Of a stretch of DNA of 64,000 nucleotides, positions 12,979 through 25,900 are shown in pieces. The notes below the pieces were generated by a model. It made no database searches. It was not told the DNA's origin and was given only the letters and a program-made list of their open reading frames with translations. Origin of the DNA: Wuchereria bancrofti (Eukaryota; Nematoda; Chromadorea; Rhabditida; Onchocercidae). How positions within the stretch are numbered: position 1 is the stretch's first letter; each line of letters begins with the position of its first letter. The DNA is taken from assembly GCA_005281725.1 (NCBI GenBank), contig SSBO01000012.1, positions 15,453,075 through 15,517,074 on the forward strand. The letters run 5' to 3'. The translations under genes and the position numbers were made by a program.

Positions 12979-14750
12979 GTAACCCGTAATGTGCGACATT
13001 CAAATTGTATGTCTCTTATCATTCCCGTTCCCTCATTTCCTTTTCCTCAGTCTTCGCGCAAAAAACCAAAAGTCAAATGCAGACTATATAACAGAAAGGA
13101 TATTTGAATTAATTAACCTATTCCACTAACAATGTCTTCGACATTGGCACATCCACTTTACTCCACAGCACAGAAAGTTTGCTGTCAGTGATTTAACTGG
13201 CACATTATCATGGAGATGATATTTACTAATACTATAATCATTATCATCCTTCATTAAGAGTAATTAATTTGCCTTTCTTTAATTCGGAGAGTAATTTGCC
13301 TTTCCCTGCCCTTCTTTAATTTCAGCATGAATTAGTCATTTTTTCATTCCTTTAATACATTCTTGATTTCTTTTTGACCCATTAATTTTGTTAAGAATAG
13401 AAGCTCATGTCCAGTTAAAAGTTCCATTTACAAACACTTTTTTAAGCATCTGATAGATGCAAAAGGAAGAACTTGAGTACTAATCAAGATTAGAAGTAAT
13501 AAATGAGTTTCTTCTCACGTAATTTTTGAATTTTCCATCAAATGAAAGCGAAAAAATAGCGATCGATCATGTTGTCGAGCAGGTCGTTCTATTTTATTTT
13601 TAATTAATCAACAGTAAAAGTTTCAAGACTTCACATTCAAGGAAAAGACTTTTCTGTTGATTTACTGATGAAATATTCACAAACACTTTTACCAAGAAAT
13701 GCTTGATTTTTTTTATCGTTTAAAAATTTGTTGAAATTTACCTCGCTTAGCCATTAGCCTTACAATAATAACAGATTTTTTTGTCATAGTTTGTGAATAT
13801 TATCTCACAAATAATAGAATGTGAATGGTTTTTTATCATTTTCCTCTGAATACTATATTTTAGACTATTATTTGACTAATTGTTCCTAAACAGTTATCAT
13901 TTAAACTATTGCATTTCTTTTCCCGTTTATATTTCTAACTTATGAAATCTTTGATTAAAATCGGTAAGAAAAATGTTGAAGAAAATGTGGTGTACTTGTT
14001 GCAGTGGGTTAAGCAGAGCCAAGTATAGGCCTTCTCAAAAAATATGCTTGTGATATCAGTCTTTTAACACAGCAATACTCTTAATTAACTTTTATCCTTT
14101 TTTATTATAATTAAATTGAATGATGCTTATTTCAAATAAGTTTTATTTATCGTGTTTACAATTCAACCCACCCGACTCTTTATTTCACCGATAATATAAG
14201 AAATTGAAGTAATCATTGGGGGAATATGATTTTTAGCATCGTGACAAAGGATCTTGTTGACATTAATCATATCATTGACATATGCTTTCATCAATTTTGC
14301 TTCTTTTTAATGTTTTGCTATCATTTGAGAATGCTCATGTTTTATCGCAGATTTCGCATTTAAGACTGGAATTCATTGAAAGCGTTGAAAAATTTTTTGC
14401 GATGATGGAAAAAAATTTTGTCGGTGAATATATTCATTAACTTCAGAATGATTTCCTTTTTTCTTCAACAATTCAACTTCTCGTAAAAGTATTTCGCATT
14501 TTCTTAAGTTAAATCTGAAGTATTGTATCCCTAAATTTCAAACAGATATCTTTGAAAAGGCTTTTGTATGAAAGACATCACTTTCCAATTTTTTTCGAAC
14601 GTAGGAATAATAAGTGTTTTCTCTAAAAAACTTTACTTTTTCGAAAAGTAATCCATTAAGACTGAACTCAAACATTTTGAGCCAAGAAACAAAAGCTTTA
14701 AGTATTATAAAAGTGATTACTTGAGAAACTTAATCCAACAGAAGAAAATT

Positions 14751-14781
14751 GAACGAACGAACGAACGAACGAACGAACGAA
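14751..14781. repeat. (GAAC)n microsatellite
   Basis: About eight uninterrupted tandem copies of the tetranucleotide GAAC, ending as the sequence changes to GAATGACC. Simple-sequence repeat in a gene-free region. Confidence 0.95.
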
Positions 14782-14962
14782 TGACCTGGCCAATCCATGA
14801 TTCATTTAAATCAATGAAGACTACTTACAAACTGGTTTTTAAAACGATATAATAACAAAAACGATAAACTATAGCATCAGTTTTTGTCTTCCAATCAGTG
14901 ATTGTGTCATTTCATAGGTAACGTAAAACCTACAGCTAGTCTGTGTGGTCGTCGCCTCTCAA

Positions 14963-15088
14963 ATGCTGCCAATTTTATTGCTGTCATTGCTCTCATTACC
15001 ATCACTGCTGCATTTTCCATCGTCATTGTCATCAGTCAATTCTTCCATATATCATAAAACTTCCTTAAACTTTGACGTTTTGGAATGA
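14963..15088 (+). CDS. Possible 41-residue peptide with signal-like start
   Basis: An ATG opens a 41-codon frame that starts MLPILLLSLLSLPSLLHF and ends in a TGA. The leucine-rich start looks like a signal peptide or membrane segment. The block is locally richer in GC than its flanks. No cysteines are present, so it is not an obvious secreted toxin-like or antimicrobial peptide. Leucine/serine runs can also arise from a pyrimidine-rich repeat read by chance, and no splice context supports it. Confidence 0.15.
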   Translation: MLPILLLSLLSLPSLLHFPSSLSSVNSSIYHKTSLNFDVLE

Positions 15089-16449
15089 TCAAAATAAGAT
15101 TAGCTAGTCATGAACTGATGATTGCTATAATTATTTTTTCTTTTCAACTTATAAAGATCTAAGATGGAAAGTACCTGAAATTATATTCAAAAAATTCTTC
15201 TGATCTCCCTCTCATTGAAGAAATGTCGGGTAGTCTAAGAAATCATTTCAAGAATGAATCCAATTTATGATTTCATGAAATATCATGAATTATTTACTAA
15301 CCATCTTTAGACTAAAACATCTGCTACAAAACATTTGTTACGAAAGACTTAATACTGGAAAATAAGTTTTGTCGACTTCAATTAAGACGGCAACATTAGT
15401 CGCGGCAACAGTCAATGATCACATTTGGACTTTAATTCTTGATTTCTATGTTTTCATTTTTAATACACTGAAGTATGAAAAAATTCATTGAGATAGAAAT
15501 TAAACTTAAAGAAACATTATTTAATATATGCAAAATGATTCAGAAAGAGCTGGAAAAGAGCCTAGATCAAATGAAATTATTCAGTTCCTTTGTCACTGCA
15601 AACCAGCAGTACATGTTGCGATAGTCTTAATTACGTTTATCGCTCCATCAGAATTCCCATTTTCTCAATCAAGAAAAAAGTATTTTATCACGTGTGACAT
15701 CAAACAATTTCCATTCATTTTCTTTCTTCTTTCATTATCATTTTATTTAATCAATTCTCCTGTAGTCTTGGAGTGTTTTAATTCGTCAAAAAGGGTGAAA
15801 TTGTCATTATTCAGAAATCCATTTCCAATCAGAATCATCATCAATATATGATATTTTTAAACAAGACAACGTTATGAAAATGTTATCATCGTTCCCTCTG
15901 CATACCATATTTTACATCTTCTGCAGTTTAATTTGGGCTTGAATTAAGCATTTTTGAATTTCATCAGATTTAACGTTACTTTATGGATTTAACGCTTACT
16001 TTATGTTCCGTTGAAAATTCAAATTCAACTATTGTTATTGCTTTGATTTCAAGTCATTTCACTCTTTTCTTATCAAATATGTTAATGTCTTTTACATTAA
16101 TCAATTTTCTGCATTCTCATTTAAAGATACCGCGCAAACAATCCACTTCCAATGGTGATGAATTTAAAGTATTTCTACAAATGACTAATTCGTTGTTTTC
16201 CAAAAATTTTTAATTTATTAAGATAGGCTCATGAAAATAATTTGTTTCCTGATTCGTTTTAGCAACTGATAATTATTTCAGTTATTTAGTAGTCTTCCAG
16301 TCATTTGCACCTACTTAATCAGGAAGGGCAAATTTAATTCCAAAAAAGCTTTCATTCGAAAACACCAAGCAATATATCGCTAATTTTCATTTGAGAGACT
16401 ATGCTTACAACAAAAGATCAATGAATGATTTTCATTATAGCCTAAACAT

Positions 16450-16554
16450 TTCATCCGATGAACTTCTTCAGCAGTTCAACGTCACGCCTCATTATCCCAC
16501 GTTGGAAACGACCGGGTACACAAGCAGTTCAACATGACACACTATCAACCACTT
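16450..16554 (+). other. Candidate 5' untranslated exon of the TSC22 gene
   Basis: A GC-richer block directly upstream of the first confident TSC22 coding exon ends in an ideal GTAAGT donor. An ATG-started frame runs through it (MNFFSSSTSRL...), but in that phase the next exon hits a stop, and the other frames also fail. It is therefore more likely untranslated or part of an alternative transcript than coding. Confidence 0.3.
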
Positions 16555-16902
16555 GTAAGTATGCGAGCACTGAAGGGCGCTTCTCAATTATTGATAAAAG
16601 GTATGCCAATCAACACATTTCCATTTATTTATTTGTTTTAATTAAGTGAGAATAACTTGTGATAGGTAGAGATCTTTGCAACATTCAAAGAAATATTTAT
16701 AAACCAATTAATCTGATAGAGTTTTCAAATTTTTGAGATAGAAACTATCTCTTACTTTGCTGGTTGGTAATTTTCCTTTTAATCCCATATTGTTCTCATA
16801 ATTTATTTCCCATCATGATTGTGATGGTCAGATTTGAAATGGTTACCATCAAACATTTCATTAAATCGCATTTTGTATTTTAGACACAAAGAATCAGCAA
16901 CT

Positions 16903-19900
16903 ATGGAGTCATCGGATTCATCATCTGACGATGAATTAGATTTCAAGGACAAAAGTAGGAGAAGTTTCATTTATTTGTTTTAATAATTCTATGTCTTATT
17001 TTTGTCTTCTTTCTTCATACTATTCTAAGACTTTAAATAACAATATTAGTAATTTACAGTGTATGAAAATTTCATCTATCCATATGTTACCAAAACATAT
17101 CAAAGCATTTTTGATTACAGAAACAATCTTTACCGGAACCAGATATGACCACCATGTTTCATTCCGGTCATCAACAGCAACCACTGCATCTTCACAGCAG
17201 CAGTCACAATCCGGGCTTAAGAAGGGTAAGCAGATGAATGGGTCACGCTTCAGAGTAAGTTTTTTTATAATTATTAGAGAAAAAAATATGATATACGACG
17301 AACTGGCTGCAGATATCCTATTTATGATTCAAGATGGATGTAAGTGTTATAGGATCAGACTCGATATTTTAGTTTGGCTTTAAATCCGTCAGACACTACA
17401 ATCTTTCTGGAAGAATGATGTATAGATTTTTTATTAGCAACAAATCATATCCAGATAATGTTAAATAATTTGGACTATTAGCATAAATTAGCAGTATGTT
17501 TTAAGGATCAGAAAAACGCACATCGCAAAACGCACATTTCCTTCACATTGCGCAACAAAAAGGAAACTTACTTTTTGCAGAATTGCATAGATATCAAAAA
17601 CGATACGATCAAATATCAATGAGATCATAGTGATTAATTGAATTTGTAAGATAACCATTGAAAAAAACTGGTAACTGATAATGATGACAGTTCCGAACAA
17701 TCGAACAAGATTTTTGATATTGGTTTCGAGAATAATTGTTAACGATTCTTTTCCTCGACAGCTCCATTTTTAATCTTCATTTGATTAGTAGTGAATAAGC
17801 GCTTTTAAGATGTCCGAGGCTGAAAGACTCTCCATTAAACAATTACTGAAAACTTCCCGTGAAGAGAAAACTGCTTAAAGAGTTGGTTTTTAGTTACTTC
17901 TACTACTATCTGATGACACTAATTCACAGTTGAGCAAAGGGCGTTGGTAATTTGTGAAGCAGTAATTAATTACATATCAAATAGTTTGCTGTTGAATTAG
18001 TTAATTTAAGAGCGATATGTGAAATTAGTGATGATGGATTGAGCAAAATTGGTGTTGCTGTTAGACTAATGAAGAATAGAAATTAACAGATTTGTTATCA
18101 GACGGTTAGTAAGTACACAGAACACAATGGTTAGCGAACAAGAAATACTTTTTGAGGGATTTTAAAACTTGGTACCATAAGGAATTGAAAGAGATTGCTA
18201 GTCGGTCATATTTTAAAAAGGCTTTGCTAAGTCTATTGGTTTACGTTTGGTATAGGCAGAAAATTACATTTGTCTCTGATTTGAACATAAACTTTCTTAC
18301 TGAAACATGGCGTTCACTTGTTTATATGCGTTCACGTTTGGATTCATACTGCAGAGAGAAGTTGAATGCATTATAACGTATTTTACGAGAAATCGGAAGG
18401 CTTATTTGATACAATTAGGTTTCATCTTGTAGAAGTGCAGAAAAGTCCTTATCTTCCAATAAAAAATGATAATTTTCCTTCAATGGAAGCGTTTTCCATC
18501 CCAATTTATATTTTTTTACTCATGGGTAACCCTCAATTTTCAGGCACTTCATAAATTTATTTTTTATGAAGTAAATCCTTCCTATTTCAGCCTGAATCAA
18601 AAACAACACAAAATAAGCTAACTATTTTACAATTTCGTTTTCTTGCCTCAACTTCATCTCGACATGATCATGTTTTTAACCTAACTGTATTTTTTACTGT
18701 TAGACTCATTATAGTTAATTAATGTTCAGAAGTAAGAACTGAATTTTAATCATCAATGATCTTAATTTTTGATCCTTTTTAGCATAAGTTTAAAGAGGCT
18801 ATTCAGAATTTTAATCTGTCATTTTTTTTAAATCGAAAATTTCCTCTGCCAAAAAAGTACCAAGACAGTAAAGATTATGTTATTATCCATCAATTATCTC
18901 GAGATTCTACTTTAACTAAGACAAAAGAGTAAGGATGTATGAAAATTTCGGAATATCCTGAATTTTATTAGCAGAATAAATACAAGAGCATTTTAAAATT
19001 ACATAATTGAGGATGGAACAAATATATCTTACAAAGATGTTTCAATTATTCATGTGCTCTTTCTAGCTGTTAAAATAAGGTATCGGTAAGGAAAATCCAT
19101 GATGAATTGTTTAGTACCAAATAATCGATTTTTTCTTTATTGTCAGTCAGTGATTTTTTCTTTTTTATTATTTAAGAGAAAGTTTGATGAAATCGAGCAT
19201 GCATTTCTCAATCAGTTCTTTTTATAGAGTTCGAATATGTTTCGACTGACTGTAGTCTTGAAAAGTTATCAAGTAATAATAATAGAATAAGTTAAAATAA
19301 GTTGAGCAAAGGTCAAACTAATTCTAAAAAAGATTTGACAAAAAAAGGCTTAACCAAGATGAAATCAGCAGAAGTTGATATATTTGCAGTCATTTTGTTC
19401 TTCTTCCTTCTTTCTTTTTGTAACAATCTAGTAATCGTTTATAATAATTCACAATTAATTAAGTAAAATCTTACATATTTTATTTGTTTATTGAAATCTT
19501 AAGCAACATTCTTGAAGTTATGAATGGTTTCGTAAAACATTCATTGAAATGAATTTTAGATATTAGCTTGACAATTTTGATAATTTAGCATTATCAAACA
19601 TACCTACTAAACAAGTAAATACATTGGGTACGAAAAGATAAGATGAAATGTACTTATTTTGTGAAAAATCAGTATACCTTCAGTTATGAACTAATTAAAA
19701 CAACGAGATGCGAGAACCGCTTTTTGCTTTTTTGATATTAAGTTAATAATATTAAAGTTTGATTTTATTTCTCAATAATTTCTAATCATCAATTTTTGAA
19801 CAGGAACTATACTTATGAAAAAATGAAAAAAGTGAGAATATAAGAAAAAATAATGATTGGAAATCGTTATTATCACATTTTGTATTGCAGATCGTCCCCG

Positions 19901-22900
19901 TGGAGTCATGTTATGAACGTGGACGTTGGGCATGCCGCGATTTCTATAACACGAAACCTACGAAGCAGCAGAGTGAGCGCCATACTTCGCCACTACCGCT
20001 ATTCAGCAGTTCGAGTAGCAGTAAATTTTTAGCTAATTAAACAGAAAATGCAAATCGAATTATTATTTAAACTGTGTTAATAAAGTGATCACCGAATGAA
20101 AAGACAGTCTGTATGAAATGAGTTTAATGAGTTCGGTTGTCATTACTAGCTAACTTGTTTGTTCGGTCTTTCATCTGTTTATCTTTTCAATGAATACCTT
20201 ATAGTACTGCACGCAATTCGGATCTGTTATTCTAGTTCGGAGAAGTAAGTACGGTTTACATGTCTTCCTTACTAGCAGTTAAAGTCTTATTTACATTATT
20301 TATACTTTTCTATATTTTATTTGAAAATTATGCTTCAGGAAGTTTTCATTTCTTACAGGAAAAGTTAGATTTATGCCAATCTGAATATATCTGAATGTAG
20401 ATATAAAAAGAAAGAAGTCCTCTTACTAGTCTTTTTATATTCTTTAGTTAACAATGATATTTAAAAATAAATTTAAGTGCTCCGAGATAATACGCGAAAA
20501 GTTTTAAATTCTTTTAAACAAAAAAAAGAAGCAAAAGTTTTATTGGGGGAGAAATCTTTTAAAACTTTTTTCAATTTTTTTAATGAATTATTGACAATCC
20601 CAAACATCTTTTTAAAATATCTTTTGTTGTGTCAAATTCTGGAGCTAACTAACACTTGAATGTTTCTGGCATTTAAGCTTTTCTGAAAGTTAAAAAACAA
20701 ATTATTTCTTTGTTTCTTCCATCCTACGGTTTTAATACCTTATCTCTTATTAATTTTACATGACAAAATGACAAAAATGGGAAAATTTATTAGTTATAAA
20801 ACGAATGTCTATGAATTTGCTTTATGATAGCTTCGCTATACTAATTTCAGAATATTTTATATAAATAATAAATTTACGTAAATAACACATTTAGTGGATA
20901 TAGGCATTTGGCATATTTTGATGAAAATAATCTCAAGTTAAATTCACTGAAAGATTCAAAATTCAAAAAATCCACTTTGAAACGGAGATCACTAATGTGT
21001 AATAGAGATTACTAAAGGACACCATTTTATCTCGTTTCAGGCTTCAAACAGGAAGGCTTTCAGAGTGTGAAATCCTTCTTAAAGTATAGCAATATTGACT
21101 TTTAAACAAATGTGAAAAGATACTTAAAATTTGAACTTGAAGAATCTATTTTGAAATTTCAGTGAACGCAGTAAAATGATCAAAAATCATCTTTTCTTTT
21201 ATTACAACCCAAACTATATTTGCATGAAACTTTCAGAATAGATATGATCATCAAAAATTAATTCTCTTTGTAATTACAGGTTTACCCACAAAATCCTTCA
21301 AAAGTACTTGTAAGTCGTCGATGTTTTCGCCGACCGATAATGTGCCGCATACAGCTCCTCCAAGTGATCAGCAGTCTACAGCCTTCTTGTTTGACTTCTC
21401 TGATGAATTCGATACTGATAATCATCTTCCAACAAAAGCAGTTTGTTTTTAGAATTTCATAATGGCATTCAGTTATGTTCGTAGAAAAGAAAACTAATTT
21501 TTTTTTTCTCGGTCAAAATATGTCAGAAGTCCATGTGCTGTCTATTGATTGGTTAAATTTAGATGAAACTGAAAATGTTAACAATCGGAGTGATTAAACC
21601 GAACTAATGATGACTGAAATATAGAAGGTCTTAGGAATGCCAGCATTTTGAATTAGCCGGAATATGGCAGAGAAACATACCAATATTTTGTCGATTTCAT
21701 TCGAATTTCAGCTTGTTCATATGAATAAATACCAATTTAATAATGATGAATTATTTTTTCCCTCAAAACTAACCAGGAAAGAACATCAACTAAAAACATT
21801 TTTCACAAAACCTGTCGAAGTTCTTCCTTGCCAATTGATCTCATTATTGATTGCTTTGCATAAATTAAAAAAATATCAGTTTCTTCAAAGTAAACCCACA
21901 TGTTGGCTCTTTCAGTAGCCTATTTTTTTCTCATATCATTCTATAATAGTTCTCTTTGTCAACGACCATATCGCAACATTTATAGGAGAAATTGAAAGCT
22001 TTCATCGTCTTTTTAGACTTTGCTCTTCCTTTTTTCTCCAAATGAGTTCAATTCAAAAATAATTATGATGAATTGTTCGTAACATTCTATTAAAAAAGGT
22101 TGAGACGTGATGAGTTGAAATTTGTTAAGTAATAGCTGTACCTTCTGTCGCCAAATGTTGATGACAATTGACTGTCAAGTTCATGGACATTAGTCTTCTA
22201 ATCAATGTTTATGAAGGCATCCGTTTAATTCTTTCTTTTCATTACATCACTGATTAAAGTTTTCTGAATTTTAAAACAAAGATTTGAGCATTTTCATGAT
22301 CACTTTTTGATTGATCACCGTTGAATAATTTGTACATTCATAGATGCGAACAAAATTTCTGAAGGTTTCGTAAATTTTAATTGGAATTTTGAGGCTAGAT
22401 AATCCTTCATTTTTGACGGTATTCAAAATTCTTTATATTTGCATAAACATATCACATGGACTAATCAAACCTTTCTATATTAGTTTTAATTCTTCAGAAA
22501 AAAACCTCTGAGTTTTTTGATTTAAAATTAAATTTTAGTCCCAAATTTCTAAAAAATGGAGGTCGGAGCTAATTGCTTTTTTACAGTATTTGCTTTTTGG
22601 TGCTCTAAAATATACCAAATTTTGAATTTTTGGGAGGTAATCAATTTCTGAATTAATAAAATATTCCGAGATCAAGAAGTATGATGCTGGATACTAAATA
22701 TAAAATTTCTGCAATTTTGTGTAACTGTACCTTCATTTAGGTTTATAATTATTAAATCTAAATGAATGAATCGATCATTGTCCTTATATATGCACGTTAT
22801 TCGCCGTCAATCGTTTACTTCTGTGGATAATCTTTACGCAGATTATATCACAGCATAGAGTTGTGATTAATAACTCACGTGAGTTCTGTGTAAGTCCATC

Positions 22901-25900
22901 ACTTTTAATGAACTCTATTATTTTTTTTCAAAGTTCACCATTTTTTGAAATTTTTGAACGACATTTTTGTACCAAACGTCTACAATCGCTTTAGTTATTC
23001 AATATTAAAAAGTAATTAGCATAATACGAAAAGTTATGAATGGCTTAGAAGTTTTTCAAAACTTTCAGAGACATTGAGACGTAAAAATTTGTGGGATTAC
23101 AAAAGTGATAGCATAGTTGTTATGCATACTCTCTCGTTTCAAACCATCATGTATGTTATTGTTGAGTTTTTTTTTTAATCAGCTTTCGATCAAGAAGTTG
23201 CTAAGATGTTACACAATGCTCTATTTCAAGTAGGAATTTCAAGTTGAAACCTTTTTGTATAAATCGGAAATTTAGAGAGAGATGTATGAAAATTCATTTT
23301 CTGGTTATTTGCCGTTGCGCTCCTTTCACGGAAAGGTTCCTACTTCTTCCACTCAACTGCACACAAAGTTTTTAAAAACTGATATTTTTTCTCTTCTCGG
23401 TGCATGTTTGATGATATTAGACTGGAATTAATTCTATAGGCAACCGATCAAATTTTTTAGTTTAAAAAAAACCAGTGAGAGACGATTCTCAGAGAACTTT
23501 CTCTTCTAACATATCCCTATCCCTTGGTGAAGTTTTGCAAACAAGTTGTGATCGCGTTATACTGGCACGGAATTATGGACAAATGGTTGGCAGATTGATC
23601 ACAAAACTGGTGAAATGTGAGGTATTCTCCTTTGAGCGATATTATTATTGGAGTTGAAAGGTATCAAAAAAGCTCTCACTAAGTTGATGCCAATAGCCGT
23701 TTAATAGATTGAAATGCGACCAAATTTCACTTCGTAATTTCTTTAATTCTGTGCTGAATTATCTCTGACATCTTCATCTTCGAGCATTTTTTAATATATT
23801 CCATCAAATTTTTCTAACTTACATTTAATTTAATACAAGCTATGACTGTTGAAGTGACTTTTTTTGCCTCTTGAACAATAAAACAGGTTTTTTCCTGATC
23901 CAGCAAAAGTCTTAGTGTGCTCAAACCTAATATTAAAAAAAAATCCGTTAGTGATTTAACGAAACATCTAGTGGTCATTTAGCAAAGTTGCTATCATCTT
24001 CATTGTTGAAATATGTAATTTGTTCCACTGGCACTTGAATTTTTCACCGTCATAGTGATTTGATATGATTCATTCGTTCATTATTGATAAGCAAATTTTC
24101 AATCCATTCATTGTGAGCGGTATACTTTCCTTTTCAATTAGTTCAATTACCACGCAATGATAACTCATGCGAATTTGTTACTATATAATAATACATCAGT
24201 TATCATTAAATTAATCTGGAAGAGTACCCCTCTCGTTGCCATTTTAGTTTTTCCTATAGAAGATATTATTTTAGTTAAAGTGGAAAGAAAAGAAATTTTT
24301 CAATCGAAATGCCTTTTTCTCCTTCGAAATTTAATCAGTTTCATAATTCACACAGAGACACAGAAAATATCATTTTAGAATTTCCATTTTTTGAATTATT
24401 TGTTTGCATGAAGGAATGTTTGCAGAAGTTAGGTGATATATTCATAGTAAGTGATAACAGTGGATAATAGAAGCAGTTATCAGAAGTCGTTTTTCAGTGG
24501 TAAAAATAGTATGTTCCATTTCTCAACTATAATAATTTTCTGTTTTTGCAATTGTCTGACGGAACTGCTACTGTTATTGATTGCTTGAAGAAATTCAAAT
24601 GATAAAGATATTCCGAAATTGTAATGACAAGTGAGGGAAGAAAAAAAAATGACAATTCTAAGTAAAAAGCCGTACGGTAATGAAATGCGTGAAATGATGT
24701 GTAAGAGTTTAATTATGCCTCTGAATGTGTATCTCTACCTTTGCGCTTTTTTTCCAGTTTTGCTAACTGTCATTATATGAGAATATATAATAAAAGTAAG
24801 GAATAGAATGGATGAGAACTTTTAAATTTAAAAATAAGTTCGAAATTTAAAAAGACGAATAACCTCAAACCTGATGACTGTTGTGCGAAATTAACACGAA
24901 AATATGAGACGCTTAGTTTTATTTCCCATTCCAACGAGTTTGCAGTCAATTTTGAGAAAGTAGAAATTACTCTTTAAATGCTGACAACCTTTAGTGCAGC
25001 ATTAAAATGATACTTTGATATTTTAACTCAAATAAAAATAATAAAAAAATAATGACAGTAATAATGATAGTAATAATAATAATAATTATTATTATTATAA
25101 TTATAGTAAAAATAATGATAATAATAATAACAGTAATAACAATAATAATAATGATGATAATAATAATAATAGTAGTAATAATCTATGATTTTGACAAGCT
25201 TTTTTGCTATAAATTTTTATTTGTTTTTTACCCGATAAGGCGTCTGATATAATGAAGAAACTTGTGTTCCAATTTTAAGTCGAATTTATTTTCATGGTAA
25301 TTTAAATTTGTTCTCAATGAACTCCATTAGTTTTAGCATGGTAATTATAGCAGAACTCAACAGTTATCATCAAAGCATTTGATATCACAAAATAAAGCCG
25401 TTAAAGTTTTATTGGAAAACAACGCAGACAGTCAAAATAAACCAAAATCAAATGTAATGGAGACTGGACTGGGTAAGATTCCCACCAATAAACCAGTTTG
25501 AAAATTCATTAAAATTTTATTCTAAGTCCTCGTATATATTTCAACTTTCTAAGGAAGAATTTTTAAGTTTTGGAAAGTAAGGACAAACAGTTTTTCAGGA
25601 CAAATTTTCAGAAACTTCTCATTTATCTGAAAATTCAAAATTTAAGCACTTAAACTGGAAATGTTTAGCATTGAGTGGACGTATGACACCGGTGGAAATG
25701 TTGAACAGCTTTGGATTAGAACGATCGTTGACAGCAGCGTATAGTGATAATCGATCCATTCTGGAACTATTGCCCGGAACAATATCACCAATTGGAAATT
25801 CAAAATTTCTGAAATCAAATGGACTAATCGATTGCGAAAAGGTCGAGAGGCATGTTTTTTATATTATCATACATTAACCTGAATTATATTATAATCACTA

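Larger units (their letters stand above)
12979..16880. other. Gene-poor AT-rich stretch
   Basis: No firm exon is seen. A short open frame at 14963-15088 (41 codons) begins with a very hydrophobic leucine-rich run, listed separately. Block 16450-16554 is GC-richer and ends in a perfect GTAAGT donor, but none of its frames joins the first TSC22 coding exon, so it may be a 5' untranslated exon of that gene. Confidence 0.4.

Noticed and set aside
15528..15851. 107-codon plus-strand frame
   Set aside because: Composition is AT-biased, with long hydrophobic runs of F, I, L and S and no motif; likely a chance open frame.
25052..25252. Isoleucine-rich 66-codon frame
   Set aside because: A direct translation of an AAT/ATT repeat.
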